From positions 31,593 to 95,592 of the forward strand of contig CAJUEY010000006.1 in NCBI GenBank assembly GCA_910585825.1: a DNA stretch of 64,000 nucleotides, written 5' to 3'. Origin of the DNA: an uncultured Lachnospiraceae bacterium. Lineage in GTDB: Bacteria; Bacillota; Clostridia; Lachnospirales; Lachnospiraceae. This document shows, in pieces, positions 50,379 through 59,208 of the stretch. The position numbers were made by a program, and so were the translations under genes. The notes beneath the pieces are model-generated. The model was given only the letters and a program-made list of their open reading frames with translations. It searched no databases and had not been told where the DNA came from. Each line of letters begins with the position of its first letter. Within the stretch, counting starts at the first letter, position 1.

Positions 50379-52592
50379 TGTCATATATTTTAAATAAAGA
50401 TCCATAAATTGATCATCTTTGGCCAGGGGAATTTCTGTGGCAGAATGCTGTATCTGCGTAAGTTCCCCTTTCTTTTGCTCTGCCAGATACAAAAGAGAGC
50501 CTTTCAATGAGGTGTTTCCTGCCGAGACGGTTTTGCAAAGGAGTTCTTCCGGAAGAAGGCCGATTGCGGCGGCTTTTTCGATATTTAAATAGTATCCGAA
50601 ACCACCGGCAAGATAAACCTTGCCGATTTCATCATACGAAGTATCTGCACGGATAAGAAGGGTTTCCATTCCTGCACGAATCGCTGCTTTTGCCATTTGA
50701 ATTTCCCGAATATCCTGCTGCATAAAACGAATCCATACAGAATCTTTTGTCTGTGCCAGAGGATACCCCTCATGAAAACAGGAGTCGTCTAATTTTCCGC
50801 TTTCATCCAGAATTCCAACGCGCAAAAGTTCCGCCGTTGTTTCAATTACACCGGTTCCGCAGAGGCCGGCCGGCTGTTTGTCCCCAATGGTCTGTACAAA
50901 GGGACGTCCGTTTTTAATTTCTACGTTTGAAATGGCGCCGGGGATGCTCCCCATGCCCCATTTTATATTGCCTCCCTCAAATGCGGGGCCCGCTGCTGTG
51001 GAGGTGACAAATAGTTTTTGATTTTTCTGCAATGCCATTTCTCCGTTTGTACCCAGATCCAAAAAGAGAACGGGATCAGATTCTGATAAAACATGACAGG
51101 CATATAGTCCGGCTGTGATGTCGGCTCCTACAAAAGGAGAAATGCTGGGGAGCAGAGTGACCTTCGGGAAAAAGGACAGTCCTTGCGCCGTCTTAAATAT
51201 CTCTTCCCACGTAAATTCTTCCAGATCCAGGGTTTGGGCACAGAAAGGATAGTAGGAGAATCCTTTACAGGAATAGCCCATGAGAAGATGCAGCATCACG
51301 GTGTTTGCAGCAATCGCCACATGGCGGAGGCGGTCGGACTCAATCAGATTCCGCTGACTCAGCATAGAAATCCCTTTTTGAATATCTGCCTGAATGCTTG
51401 TCTGCAGAAGATCTTTTTTGCCGTTGTTGGAGGCTTGTATCCGGCTGATCACATCGGCGCCAAAAGATCTCTGGGAATTGACCATAGTCAGTGTGTCAAC
51501 GCAGATGCCGGTGTGCAGGCTGAGGAGGGAAAAGGCAAGGGTTGTGGTGCCGATGTCAACGGCAATGCCGTAATCTTCTTTGGAATAAGTATGAGAAACT
51601 TCAAAACAAAGAGGTTCTTCCGTACTGTTTCCCAGAACTTTAAAATCAGATTCCGAATGGTCTTCCAACAAAATAGAAAGAGGGTTTTCTATTGCGGCAA
51701 GACAGGAAAGCCGCATTCCGCTTTCCAGCTCACGTTCAGAAAAGATACGGCGGTCGCCTTCTGTTATGGGAAGGTTTCCTTCCAGAATACGGATGCTGCA
51801 TTTTCCGCAAGTGCCCTGACCGCCGCAGTAAGCAGGCGGGAAAATGTGGTTGTTCTGTAAAATTTCCAGAAGGTTGCTGGAAGGAGAACATAAAATTTCA
51901 GTTGTTTCAAAATCACAGGAAACATCCGGACGCCATTTCACCTGCAGCAAAAGATCACGGTCTTTTCTAAGAGGGCAGTTTTTGCTGGTACATGTACTGC
52001 AGTCGTGTTCCATATGAGCCGCTGAAAGATCGTTGGTCAATCGAAAAATTAGGCTCATGGATTTTGCGGGGTTTAGTATAGAACCGGAAGTTATGGAAAG
52101 CCCCAGCGTGCGGCCTGCATCCAGAGAGCGAAAGATTTCCGGCTGTATTTCCATAGGAAGATCTTTTGGAATTTCAAGACGGCTTTCAATGCCGTAGCCT
52201 TCTTCCAGGCAGATCTGCCGTATCGTAGGCAGCAGCTGCTGTTCAAATGCAAAAAGGCAGCTGTCCGCCATGGCGTCCGCTATAGTGGCTTTTAACATAT
52301 CCTGTTCTGCCGTATATTTTTTAATCAGGCGGCTCGCGCCTTCTCCAATGGTCAGCATTGCATATAAAAAAACAGGAGAAGCGGAATTTTTGCAGAGTGG
52401 ATGAACGGAAGAGTTGGTAATGAGCAGTGCGGCTTTTGCACGGATTCGCATTTGCAGGGCCGGAGATAATTCCTGGAATAACGGTCGGAGTTTGCTCTGG
52501 CTGATGTTGGTGTTTTTGTATCCCAGCAGGGCGGCAGTGGCGTCGAAACCGGGCAGAATTTGTTTGCCGGAAATAATACGGATGTCTTTCAT
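50373..52592 (-). CDS. RamA-like corrinoid activation protein fused to a MetH-activation-like domain
   Basis: A 739-residue protein. Residues 1-215 resemble the vitamin B12-dependent methionine synthase activation domain and end with Cys-rich CSTCTSKNCPLRK. A [2Fe-2S] ferredoxin-like domain follows with C-x5-C-x2-C at residues 256-265 (YCGGQGTCGKC) and LSCLA near 304. The rest is an ASKHA-type ATPase core (AVDIGTTTLAFSLL, LFLDLGTNGEM, GGFGYYLNIEKAAAIG), as in RACo/RamA proteins that reactivate Co(II) corrinoids by reduction. The start has GAGGTG upstream. Reactivation of a corrinoid methyltransferase or MetH is inferred; no such gene is in the window. Confidence 0.85.
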   Translation of the reverse strand: MKDIRIISGKQILPGFDATAALLGYKNTNISQSKLRPLFQELSPALQMRIRAKAALLITNSSVHPLCKNSASPVFLYAMLTIGEGASRLIKKYTAEQDMLKATIADAMADSCLFAFEQQLLPTIRQICLEEGYGIESRLEIPKDLPMEIQPEIFRSLDAGRTLGLSITSGSILNPAKSMSLIFRLTNDLSAAHMEHDCSTCTSKNCPLRKDRDLLLQVKWRPDVSCDFETTEILCSPSSNLLEILQNNHIFPPAYCGGQGTCGKCSIRILEGNLPITEGDRRIFSERELESGMRLSCLAAIENPLSILLEDHSESDFKVLGNSTEEPLCFEVSHTYSKEDYGIAVDIGTTTLAFSLLSLHTGICVDTLTMVNSQRSFGADVISRIQASNNGKKDLLQTSIQADIQKGISMLSQRNLIESDRLRHVAIAANTVMLHLLMGYSCKGFSYYPFCAQTLDLEEFTWEEIFKTAQGLSFFPKVTLLPSISPFVGADITAGLYACHVLSESDPVLFLDLGTNGEMALQKNQKLFVTSTAAGPAFEGGNIKWGMGSIPGAISNVEIKNGRPFVQTIGDKQPAGLCGTGVIETTAELLRVGILDESGKLDDSCFHEGYPLAQTKDSVWIRFMQQDIREIQMAKAAIRAGMETLLIRADTSYDEIGKVYLAGGFGYYLNIEKAAAIGLLPEELLCKTVSAGNTSLKGSLLYLAEQKKGELTQIQHSATEIPLAKDDQFMDLYLKYMTF

Positions 52593-52683
52593 GTAATTTC
52601 ACCTCAGAGTTATAGTCGTTGCGGTTTGTGGATTAGGAATGCATAAATGCGATAAAGCCTGTGAAACAGGATGCAGTCTGATG

Positions 52684-52718
52684 AAAAACAGAGCCGCCTG
52701 TTTCAAAGGCAGCTCTGT
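52684..52718 (-). terminator. Terminator of the TrpB2-like gene
   Basis: On the minus strand an imperfect stem (ACAGAGC at its base, CCTG inside) spans 52718-52688 and is followed by TTTTT at 52688-52684. It lies about 55 bases after the gene's stop. Confidence 0.8.
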
Positions 52719-52772
52719 CTGTGGTTTATAGATTCGTTGCGGTTTATTTTGCGGCCTGCAATGCCGGTTATA

Positions 52773-54143
52773 TTATATGTTTGGAAGAGAGTCAAATCCC
52801 GGTTTTAAGTCTTCGTCTGTCGGAACATAGTCAGACATTTCGCCGTTATTGAACTTCTCATAGGCTACCATGTCAAAATAACCGGTTCCGGTTAAACCGA
52901 ATACAATGGTCTTTTCTTCGCCGGTTTCTTTGCACTTCAAGGCCTCGTCAATGGCAGCGCGGATCGCATGAGAGCTTTCCGGTGCAGGAAGAATGCCTTC
53001 AATTCTTGCAAACTGTTCTGCAGCTTCAAATACGGCGTTTTGCTCTACTGCCCGGGCCTCCATGAGGCCGTCGTCATATAACTGGGAAAGTATGGCGCTC
53101 ATTCCGTGGTAGCGAAGGCCTCCTGCATGGTTTGCAGAAGGAATAAAGCCGCTGCCTAAGGTATACATTTTGGCTAACGGACAAACCTTTCCGGTGTCGC
53201 AGAAATCGTATGCAAATTTGCCTCTGGTAAAGCTTGGGCAGGATGCGGGTTCGACAGCGATAAAGTGGTAGTTCTTTTCGCCTCTTAACTTTTCTCCCAT
53301 AAACGGAGAAATCAGTCCGCCGAGATTGGAGCCGCCGCCGGCACAGCCGATGATAATGTCCGGCGTAATGCTGTATTTGTCTAAAGCAGCTTTTGTTTCA
53401 AGACCAATGACGGACTGGTGTAACAGCACCTGATTGAGAACGCTTCCCAAAACATAACGGTATCCTTCTGTTCCTACAGCGGCTTCTACAGCCTCTGAGA
53501 TGGCACAGCCAAGACTTCCGGTAGTTCCCGGATGCTCCGCTAAAATTTTGCGGCCGACTTCTGTTGTTTCGGAGGGAGAAGGGGTAACGCTTGCGCCGTA
53601 AGTACGCATAACTTCCCGGCGGAAAGGTTTTTGTTCATAAGAAACCTTTACCATATATACTTTACAGTCCAGATCAAAATATGCACATGCCATAGAAAGG
53701 GCAGTACCCCACTGACCTGCTCCGGTTTCTGTCGTAACGCCCTTTAATCCCTGTTTTTTTGCATAATATGCCTGAGCAATGGCAGAGTTTAATTTATGGC
53801 TGCCGCTGGTATTGTTGCCTTCAAATTTATAATAAATCTTGGCCGGAGTCTGTAATTTTTCCTCCAGGCAGTAAGCGCGAACCAGTGGAGACGGACGGTA
53901 CATTTTGTAGAACTTTACAATTTCTTCCGGAATGTCAATATAAGCAGTGGTACCGTCTAACTCCTGTTTGGCAAGCTCTGTGCAAAATACGCCGGAGAGC
54001 TCTTCTACCGTCATGGGCTTTAGGGTTTGGGGATTTAACAGAGGAGCCGGTTTATGTTTCATATCTGCCCGTACATTGTACCACTGTTTCGGCATTTCAT
54101 GCTCGTTCAGATAGATTTTGTATGGGATATTTGTTTTGCTCAT
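52773..54143 (-). CDS. TrpB2-type tryptophan synthase beta-like pyridoxal-phosphate enzyme
   Basis: A 456-residue fold-type II PLP enzyme. The PLP-lysine lies in EGNNTSGSHKLNSAIAQA, glycine loop GCAGGGSNLGGL, plus TETGAGQWGTALSMAC. The N-terminal extension and lack of a TrpA neighbour mark the TrpB2 branch, which can make tryptophan from serine and indole alone. CAT at 54141-54143 gives its start with GGAGAG upstream, and a minus promoter lies at 54167-54195. Confidence 0.92.
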   Translation of the reverse strand: MSKTNIPYKIYLNEHEMPKQWYNVRADMKHKPAPLLNPQTLKPMTVEELSGVFCTELAKQELDGTTAYIDIPEEIVKFYKMYRPSPLVRAYCLEEKLQTPAKIYYKFEGNNTSGSHKLNSAIAQAYYAKKQGLKGVTTETGAGQWGTALSMACAYFDLDCKVYMVKVSYEQKPFRREVMRTYGASVTPSPSETTEVGRKILAEHPGTTGSLGCAISEAVEAAVGTEGYRYVLGSVLNQVLLHQSVIGLETKAALDKYSITPDIIIGCAGGGSNLGGLISPFMGEKLRGEKNYHFIAVEPASCPSFTRGKFAYDFCDTGKVCPLAKMYTLGSGFIPSANHAGGLRYHGMSAILSQLYDDGLMEARAVEQNAVFEAAEQFARIEGILPAPESSHAIRAAIDEALKCKETGEEKTIVFGLTGTGYFDMVAYEKFNNGEMSDYVPTDEDLKPGFDSLPNI

Positions 54144-54166
54144 TTTCTTCTCTCCTTTTTCTTTTA

Positions 54167-54195
54167 ATGCTACGCTTTTCTTGGGGTTCTGTCAA
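54167..54195 (-). promoter_or_regulatory. Promoter of the TrpB2-like gene
   Basis: Minus strand: TTGACA at 54195-54190, a 17-base spacer, and TAGCAT at 54172-54167. No tryptophan attenuator or T-box structure is visible in the 24 bases between -10 and the gene. Confidence 0.75.
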
Positions 54196-54227
54196 TAAAG
54201 AAATTTATAGCTATTTGGAAGTAAAAC

Positions 54228-54236
54228 TGCTATAAT
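54228..54236 (+). promoter_or_regulatory. Extended -10 promoter of the aldose epimerase gene
   Basis: TGCTATAAT at 54228-54236 (extended -10: TGN then TATAAT). The -35 region (TAGCTA near 54208) is poor, as is common for extended -10 promoters. The gene starts 41 bases downstream. Confidence 0.5.
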
Positions 54237-54277
54237 CTATGGAAGAACATATATCATAATATATAGGAGGCGTTTCT

Positions 54278-55081
54278 ATGAATATTACAATCAAAAATGA
54301 AACTGTATCTGTCACCTGCCGGACACACGGGGCAGAACTGTTATCTTATCAGACTTCAGAAGGAAAAGAGTATATGTGGCAGAAAGATCCGGATTACTGG
54401 GCAAAATGTTCTCCGGTGCTGTTTCCCTATGTGGGGCCCGTACCCGAAACCGTTACAATTCACGGAACAGATTATAAGATTCCCCGTCATGGCTTTATCA
54501 AAGATCAGGAATTTGAAGTTGCGGAACAGGGAGAAGATTATGTAATCCTACAGGCAAAAACAAATGATGCGACTGCAGCTGTTTATCCTTATGATTTTGT
54601 ATTTACTGTGACTTTTCGATTAAATGGACCGGCATTAGAAGTCGTTTACGGAGTTTCCAATCAGGGACAGGAAGAGATGCCGTTTTTGATCGGCGGACAT
54701 CCGGCGTTTTTCTGTCCTATGGAAGAGGGCGCAGCGTTTACGGATTATATACTGCATTTTGCAGATGAAGACAGGGAAGATGTACATTTGCAGTATTCCA
54801 TGTTTGACGATGATGCTATCTTTTTCGAGGATTTAAAGGAGCGCAGCGTAAAGCTGATTCATCAGGATTCCAGGAAAGGCATACAGTTTGAATTCCCGGA
54901 TTATCTGTCAGTAGCTTTTTGGACGCCGAGCGGGAAAGACGCGCCCTTCCTCTGCATTGAACCCTGGTGTGCAGGTACGATGGAGCAGGTGTCCAATACA
55001 AATATGCTGGAGAAAAAATATGTCCAGTATCTTCCGGCGGGAAAAGCGAAAGATTACCGTTTTTCTGTAAAACCGTGCTAG
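54278..55081 (+). CDS. Aldose 1-epimerase family protein (LacX-like)
   Basis: A 267-residue galactose-mutarotase-like protein: VTCRTHGAELLSYQTSEGKEYMWQKDPDYWAKCSPVLFPYVGPV, HGFIKDQEFEVAEQ (His), and GGHPAFFCP with a conserved His, then WTPSGKDAPFLCIEPW with the acid residue. It would epimerise a hexose or hexose-phosphate at C1. AGGAGGC precedes the start. The nearest genes are a DUF4430 lipoprotein and an ECF S component, 16 bases and more downstream. Confidence 0.88.
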   Translation: MNITIKNETVSVTCRTHGAELLSYQTSEGKEYMWQKDPDYWAKCSPVLFPYVGPVPETVTIHGTDYKIPRHGFIKDQEFEVAEQGEDYVILQAKTNDATAAVYPYDFVFTVTFRLNGPALEVVYGVSNQGQEEMPFLIGGHPAFFCPMEEGAAFTDYILHFADEDREDVHLQYSMFDDDAIFFEDLKERSVKLIHQDSRKGIQFEFPDYLSVAFWTPSGKDAPFLCIEPWCAGTMEQVSNTNMLEKKYVQYLPAGKAKDYRFSVKPC

Positions 55082-55097
55082 CAAAGGAGAACATAAA

Positions 55098-55550
55098 ATG
55101 AAAAAGAATTACAAAAAACCAATACGATCATGGATTCTATGTGTTACGATGGCTGCAGCCATAGCAGTGTGTGCCGCCGGCTGCAGCAAAACAGATCAGG
55201 GAGATTCCAAAGATGCGGCAGACCAGAATGTTTGGGAAGACGGATCGGTGTTGGGCGAAGGGGAAAAAGAATTTGTCCTGACCATTGTTGACAAAGAAGG
55301 AGAAGAAACCGGCGTTGAGATCCACACAGACGAAGAAACGGTAGGAGCGGCGCTGTTAGACCTGGGAGTCATTGATGGAGAAGACGGGGACTACGGCCTT
55401 TATGTAAAGACCGTAAACGGAATTACTGCCGATTATGAAACGGACGGCGTATACTGGGCGTTTTATATCAATGATGAATATGCACAGACGGGAGTAGATG
55501 CTACAACGATTACCGAGGGAGCAGACTATTCCTTCCGGATCGAAGAATAG
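55098..55550 (+). CDS. DUF4430 lipoprotein
   Basis: A 150-residue exported protein with a lipoprotein signal (WILCVTMAAAIAVCAAGCSK; lipobox AAGC). The mature part has VEIHTDEETVGAALLDLGVIDGED, TVNGITADYETDGVYWAFYINDEY, the DUF4430 fold related to the C-terminal domain of transcobalamin. It may bind a corrinoid or another ligand on the outer face of the membrane. It starts 16 bases after the epimerase and ends two bases before the ECF S component. Confidence 0.85.
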   Translation: MKKNYKKPIRSWILCVTMAAAIAVCAAGCSKTDQGDSKDAADQNVWEDGSVLGEGEKEFVLTIVDKEGEETGVEIHTDEETVGAALLDLGVIDGEDGDYGLYVKTVNGITADYETDGVYWAFYINDEYAQTGVDATTITEGADYSFRIEE

Positions 55551-55552
55551 AC

Positions 55553-56065
55553 GTGAAACTTACAACAAAGGAAATTACGGTTTTTGCAATGCTGGGAGCG
55601 GTTATGTACGTTTCCAAGATGATTATGGAAATGGCGCCAAACGTGCATCTTCTGGGAGTATTTATCGTTGCATTTACTGTTGTTTACAGAAAAAAAGCCT
55701 TGTATCCGATTTATGTATTTGTATTGTTGAACGGAATGTTCTGCGGATTTGCAGGTTGGTGGATTCCCTATTTATATATATGGACCGTTCTCTGGGGGAT
55801 CGTTATGCTGCTCCCGCAGAATATGCCGAAAAAGGTACAGCCGTTTGTGTATATGGCGGTGTGTGCAGTTCACGGTTTCCTGTATGGAACCTTGTATGCC
55901 CCGGTGCAGGCGGCGCTGTATGGATTGAATTTCAAAGGAATGATTGCATGGATTGTGGCGGGACTGCCTTTTGATCTAATACACGGCGTGAGTAATTTTT
56001 TCTGCGGAATCCTGGTCGTGCCGTTCATTTCTGCTTTAAAACTCGCAGAAAAAACAATATCATAA
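55553..56065 (+). CDS. ECF transporter S component (substrate-binding)
   Basis: A 170-residue membrane protein with about six spans and the S-component opening EITVFAMLGAVMYVSKMIMEMAPNVHLLGVFIVAFTVVYRKKALYPI. No energising module is in the window, so it would use a shared one. GTG 55553 is the likely start; GAAGAATAGAC precedes it. Its pairing with a DUF4430 (transcobalamin-like) lipoprotein suggests vitamin B12 or related uptake, although this is inference. A terminator follows. Confidence 0.85.
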   Translation: MKLTTKEITVFAMLGAVMYVSKMIMEMAPNVHLLGVFIVAFTVVYRKKALYPIYVFVLLNGMFCGFAGWWIPYLYIWTVLWGIVMLLPQNMPKKVQPFVYMAVCAVHGFLYGTLYAPVQAALYGLNFKGMIAWIVAGLPFDLIHGVSNFFCGILVVPFISALKLAEKTIS

Positions 56066-56122
56066 ATATTTCATGACAAAAAGCAGATAATTGATTACAG
56101 ATAAGCTTAAGAATGAGCAGGT

Positions 56123-56160
56123 AAAAAGTCGATATTTTTATTATATCGGCTTTTTATCAT
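56123..56160 (+). terminator. Terminator after the ECF S component gene
   Basis: AAAAAGTCGATAT (56123-56135) pairs with ATATCGGCTTTTT (56143-56155) across a 7-base loop, with one G-T pair. The right arm itself ends in TTTTT. It separates this operon from the LytTR operon. Confidence 0.85.
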
Positions 56161-56208
56161 GCATGAAAATTTCGTGAAAAGCATCACGGATGGGCGTCTG
56201 GAGGAACT

Positions 56209-56910
56209 ATGTTAAAAATAGCAGTTTGTGATGACGACGAATGGATTCGGAAGTATTTAAAAACAGTGATAAAACAAGAGATTGGCATGGAAGCGGATCT
56301 TTATTCATCAGGAGAAGAACTTCTGGAATGCCAGAAGGCATATGATATTTTATTTTTGGATATCTGTCTGGCAGATCATGAGAACGAAAAACAGAAAAAC
56401 GGAATGGAAACGGCCAGGGAAATTCACAGCAGATCCGGAACCCTGATCATTTTTATAACGGCGGCGCCGGATTATGTGTATGAGGCATATGATGTAGAGG
56501 CATTTCATTATCTGCTGAAACCCATTGATGAAAAAAAGCTTTGCGAAGTCATTCGCCGGGCGGCTGCAAAAGCAGAAGGAAGAAAATTAAGAGAGCCTCT
56601 TTTGATTAAAACCAATGGTAAATTTCTTCGGATTCCCATAGAAACGATTTACTATGGCGAAAATGACGGGAGAAAGATTACGCTGCACACAAAAAACGGC
56701 ATGTTTTCTTATTATGAAAAAATGGAAGAGCTGGAACAGAAACTGGGAGACGACTTCTTCCGTTCTCACCGGGGCTACCTGGTGCATTTGCAGGAGGTAG
56801 CAGCTTATGACCGCACCAGTATCACGCTGAAGTGCGGAGACATTGTATATTTGGCAAAGCAAAAATATAACGATTTTGTGGCAGCTTATATGAACTATCT
56901 TACCAGATAA
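56209..56910 (+). CDS. LytTR-family response regulator (AgrA-like)
   Basis: A 233-residue regulator: receiver domain (IAVCDDDEWIRKYL; Asp51 in DILFLDICLADHE; LLKPID) and a C-terminal LytTR DNA-binding domain (KTNGKFLRIPIETIYYGENDGRKITLHTKNG, FFRSHRGYLVHLQEVAAYDRTSITLKCGDIVYLAKQKYNDF). It starts at ATG 56209 behind GGAGGAACT. Its neighbour is a GHKL kinase, 13 bases downstream. LytTR regulators often control peptide-signalled genes, but no peptide gene is visible. Confidence 0.93.
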   Translation: MLKIAVCDDDEWIRKYLKTVIKQEIGMEADLYSSGEELLECQKAYDILFLDICLADHENEKQKNGMETAREIHSRSGTLIIFITAAPDYVYEAYDVEAFHYLLKPIDEKKLCEVIRRAAAKAEGRKLREPLLIKTNGKFLRIPIETIYYGENDGRKITLHTKNGMFSYYEKMEELEQKLGDDFFRSHRGYLVHLQEVAAYDRTSITLKCGDIVYLAKQKYNDFVAAYMNYLTR

Positions 56911-56923
56911 AAGGATAGGAAAA

Positions 56924-58438
56924 ATGAAAGAATTCATTTATATGTGTATGGATTTAATAGAATATACCGTCTTGGGATGTTTGCTGGCATATCTTTTAAA
57001 CGGAATGATACAGGAGCGTTTTTGGTGGAACAGACATATGAAGTTAACATCCATAATCCTGTGTCTGCAATTTGTAATAGTCCGCCTGACGGTGTCAAGG
57101 GCGTCCTGGGCAAAACAGATCATCTACGGGAAAGATATGTACATGGTAAACAGCAGACAAAGCATTATTCCGGTGGCAGTCAGTATATGCGGCACGCTTT
57201 TGGCCGGAATGATTCTATATAAGGGGAATCGGATAAAGCTGCTGTCGCTGATTACGGCGTTTTATGCCTTGTTAGAGCTGATTCGGTTCACATTTTATCC
57301 TCTTGCAGTGAAAAGCATAGGCGGGATTGCAGATTATTACAATTGTCTTCTTTTGGAAAGGGAAACAATGACATTTGAGCAGTACCAACAGGTTATGGGA
57401 AGGGTAGAATTTGTCTGGAATGGAATGATGTCAATTTCTGCTGTTTTGTTCATGTGGCTTTGCGTGAGAAGGTATAAAAAGTATCTGCTGTATGGAGGAA
57501 GCGGCCGGCAGGGAAGATTTTATGAATCTTTTGACCGATCAAAAGAAGCGGGACAGCTTTTTGTGCCGGCGCTTTTAGGCCTTGTATTTGCAGTTATGCT
57601 GAGAAGTATTCTTTTTTATTATGAAAAAGAAGTTTTTAATATCGTAGATGAATATCCGGAGCTAAATGTTATCATTCCCATATTATCTCTGTTGTGTATG
57701 ATTCTGATTTTATTAAGCGTAAAAATATTGGGAGAAGTAGAAACAGAGCGGGAAAAAAGACGGCAGGCAGAACTGCATCAAAGCAGGGTAAAAGATTTGG
57801 AAGATTATGTGAGGGATATGGAAAGCGTTGCAATTCAGATTCGTGGAATGAAACATGATATGAAAAATTATATTGCGGATATTAATGTATTGCTGGCGCA
57901 GATGGCGTCGGGGGATGAGAAAGCCGGGGAAGAGGTTCGTCATTATGTAGACTCCATACAGACATCTCTTCAGGAACTGGATTTTATTTACCAGACGAAA
58001 AATCCCGCTACAGATGTGATTTTGGGCAGATATGTACGTCTTGCAAGGCAAAAAGGCATTGCATTTTCCAGTAATTTTATTTATCCGCAAGAGTTGGGAA
58101 TTGACGTGTTTGATTTGAGCGTTATTTTAAATAACGGACTGGAGAATGCTTTTGAGGCATGTGAAAAAGAGGAGGAGAAGGCATTTGTTGATTTGGATGC
58201 AAAGCAGAAAGGAAATATGCTTTTACTTACGATTGAAAACAGTTTTAGCGGAACGCTGAAATGGGAGGGAGAATTCCCTTCCTCTGTAAAATCCGGCAGC
58301 GGTCATGGATTTGGATTGAAAAATATAAAAAGCTGTGTGGAAAAATATTATGGAAGGATATCGGTACAGGTAAAAGAAGATCGATTTCACCTTACAGTCA
58401 TGCTTCAGGGCAAAGAGGGATTTGATGACAGAAATTGA
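56924..58438 (+). CDS. GHKL-domain sensor histidine kinase (AgrC-like)
   Basis: A 504-residue kinase with about six N-terminal spans (residues 1-280), a coiled linker (ETEREKRRQAELHQSRVKDLEDYVRDMESVAIQIRGM), and the phosphoacceptor-like His in KHDMKNYIADINVLL. The GHKL ATPase follows with VILNNGLENAFEACE and SGSGHGFGLKNIK. Together with the LytTR regulator it forms a peptide-signalling type two-component pair. The flagellum-related genes downstream may be targets. Confidence 0.92.
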   Translation: MKEFIYMCMDLIEYTVLGCLLAYLLNGMIQERFWWNRHMKLTSIILCLQFVIVRLTVSRASWAKQIIYGKDMYMVNSRQSIIPVAVSICGTLLAGMILYKGNRIKLLSLITAFYALLELIRFTFYPLAVKSIGGIADYYNCLLLERETMTFEQYQQVMGRVEFVWNGMMSISAVLFMWLCVRRYKKYLLYGGSGRQGRFYESFDRSKEAGQLFVPALLGLVFAVMLRSILFYYEKEVFNIVDEYPELNVIIPILSLLCMILILLSVKILGEVETEREKRRQAELHQSRVKDLEDYVRDMESVAIQIRGMKHDMKNYIADINVLLAQMASGDEKAGEEVRHYVDSIQTSLQELDFIYQTKNPATDVILGRYVRLARQKGIAFSSNFIYPQELGIDVFDLSVILNNGLENAFEACEKEEEKAFVDLDAKQKGNMLLLTIENSFSGTLKWEGEFPSSVKSGSGHGFGLKNIKSCVEKYYGRISVQVKEDRFHLTVMLQGKEGFDDRN

Positions 58439-58527
58439 AACATTGGTTACAAAAGAGTAGAGAAAACAGAGCAATTCACCGATACTTATAGTGAGACATA
58501 AATTTACATGATTACAGGAGGGATTGT

Positions 58528-59199
58528 ATGCGTATTACAAATCAAATGATGGCCAGAACTGCAGCAAAAACAGGTATTCCCCTGCAGCAGAATACTTTAT
58601 TGGATATCATGAACAAACAATCAAATTCTGTGGGAAATATGATATCCCCTACGGGTAACTCAAATTCCTTTTTACAGAAATTGAACAGTAAAAGCAGCGC
58701 ACAGTTAAAAGAAGCAGCAGAAAACCTAAGCGACTATGCAGAAAAATTGTATGATGACGGAAAAGATTCTCTGTTTGCAAAAGCAGAGGCGTCAGGAGAT
58801 ACTTCTGAACTGGTCGCGCACATTACAAGCATGGCGGAGGCTTATAACAAAACATTGAAATATCTGGGCAGTTCCGATTCCGCTTTGAATAAATTCTATG
58901 GACAGGAATTAAAAAATTATACGTCAGACCATTCGTCGGCGCTGCAGGCAGTAGGCGTTGTCAGAAATAGAGACGGCAGTCTGAGCATCCAGAAAGACGT
59001 GTTGAAAGCGGCGGATATCGACAGCTTAAAAGCAGCATTTGGCAGTACATCCGGATTTTCCGATAAAGTCGGCTATGTGGCGGGAAGAACAGCAGAAAAC
59101 GCATCTGCAGCATCTGCCAGTATTTTAGGCGGCTATGACAAAAACGGAATGGATTATTGGAATTCTTTTACGAAAAATATGTATAATTTCTGGGGATAG
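58528..59199 (+). CDS. Flagellin/FlgL-N-terminus-like protein of unknown function
   Basis: A 223-residue acidic, helical protein. The N-terminus MRITNQMMARTAAKTGIPLQQ recalls FlgL-type openings, but the C-terminus lacks the flagellin helical motif; it ends SFTKNMYNFWG with a GFSDKVGYVAGRTAEN patch. A possible -10-like ACCGATAC (58478-58485) with a poor -35 lies about 45 bases upstream. GGAGGG precedes ATG 58528. It pairs with the next gene 9 bases downstream. I would not assign a role beyond probable export with the flagellar system. Confidence 0.7.
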   Translation: MRITNQMMARTAAKTGIPLQQNTLLDIMNKQSNSVGNMISPTGNSNSFLQKLNSKSSAQLKEAAENLSDYAEKLYDDGKDSLFAKAEASGDTSELVAHITSMAEAYNKTLKYLGSSDSALNKFYGQELKNYTSDHSSALQAVGVVRNRDGSLSIQKDVLKAADIDSLKAAFGSTSGFSDKVGYVAGRTAENASAASASILGGYDKNGMDYWNSFTKNMYNFWG

Positions 59200-59208
59200 G
59201 AGGCAGCC

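Noticed and set aside
51183..51860. 225-codon plus-strand frame inside the RamA-like gene
   Set aside because: The minus strand carries the ferredoxin and ASKHA motifs; the plus frame has no ribosome site or recognisable domain.
52592..54278. Tryptophan attenuator, T-box or cobalamin riboswitch near trpB2/RamA genes
   Set aside because: I looked for leader peptides with Trp codons, T-box core and B12-box sequences and saw none in the short upstream gaps.
58478..58485. Sigma-28-like -10 (ACCGATAC) before the FlgL-like gene
   Set aside because: No convincing TAAA-type -35 at the right distance; kept only as a remark.
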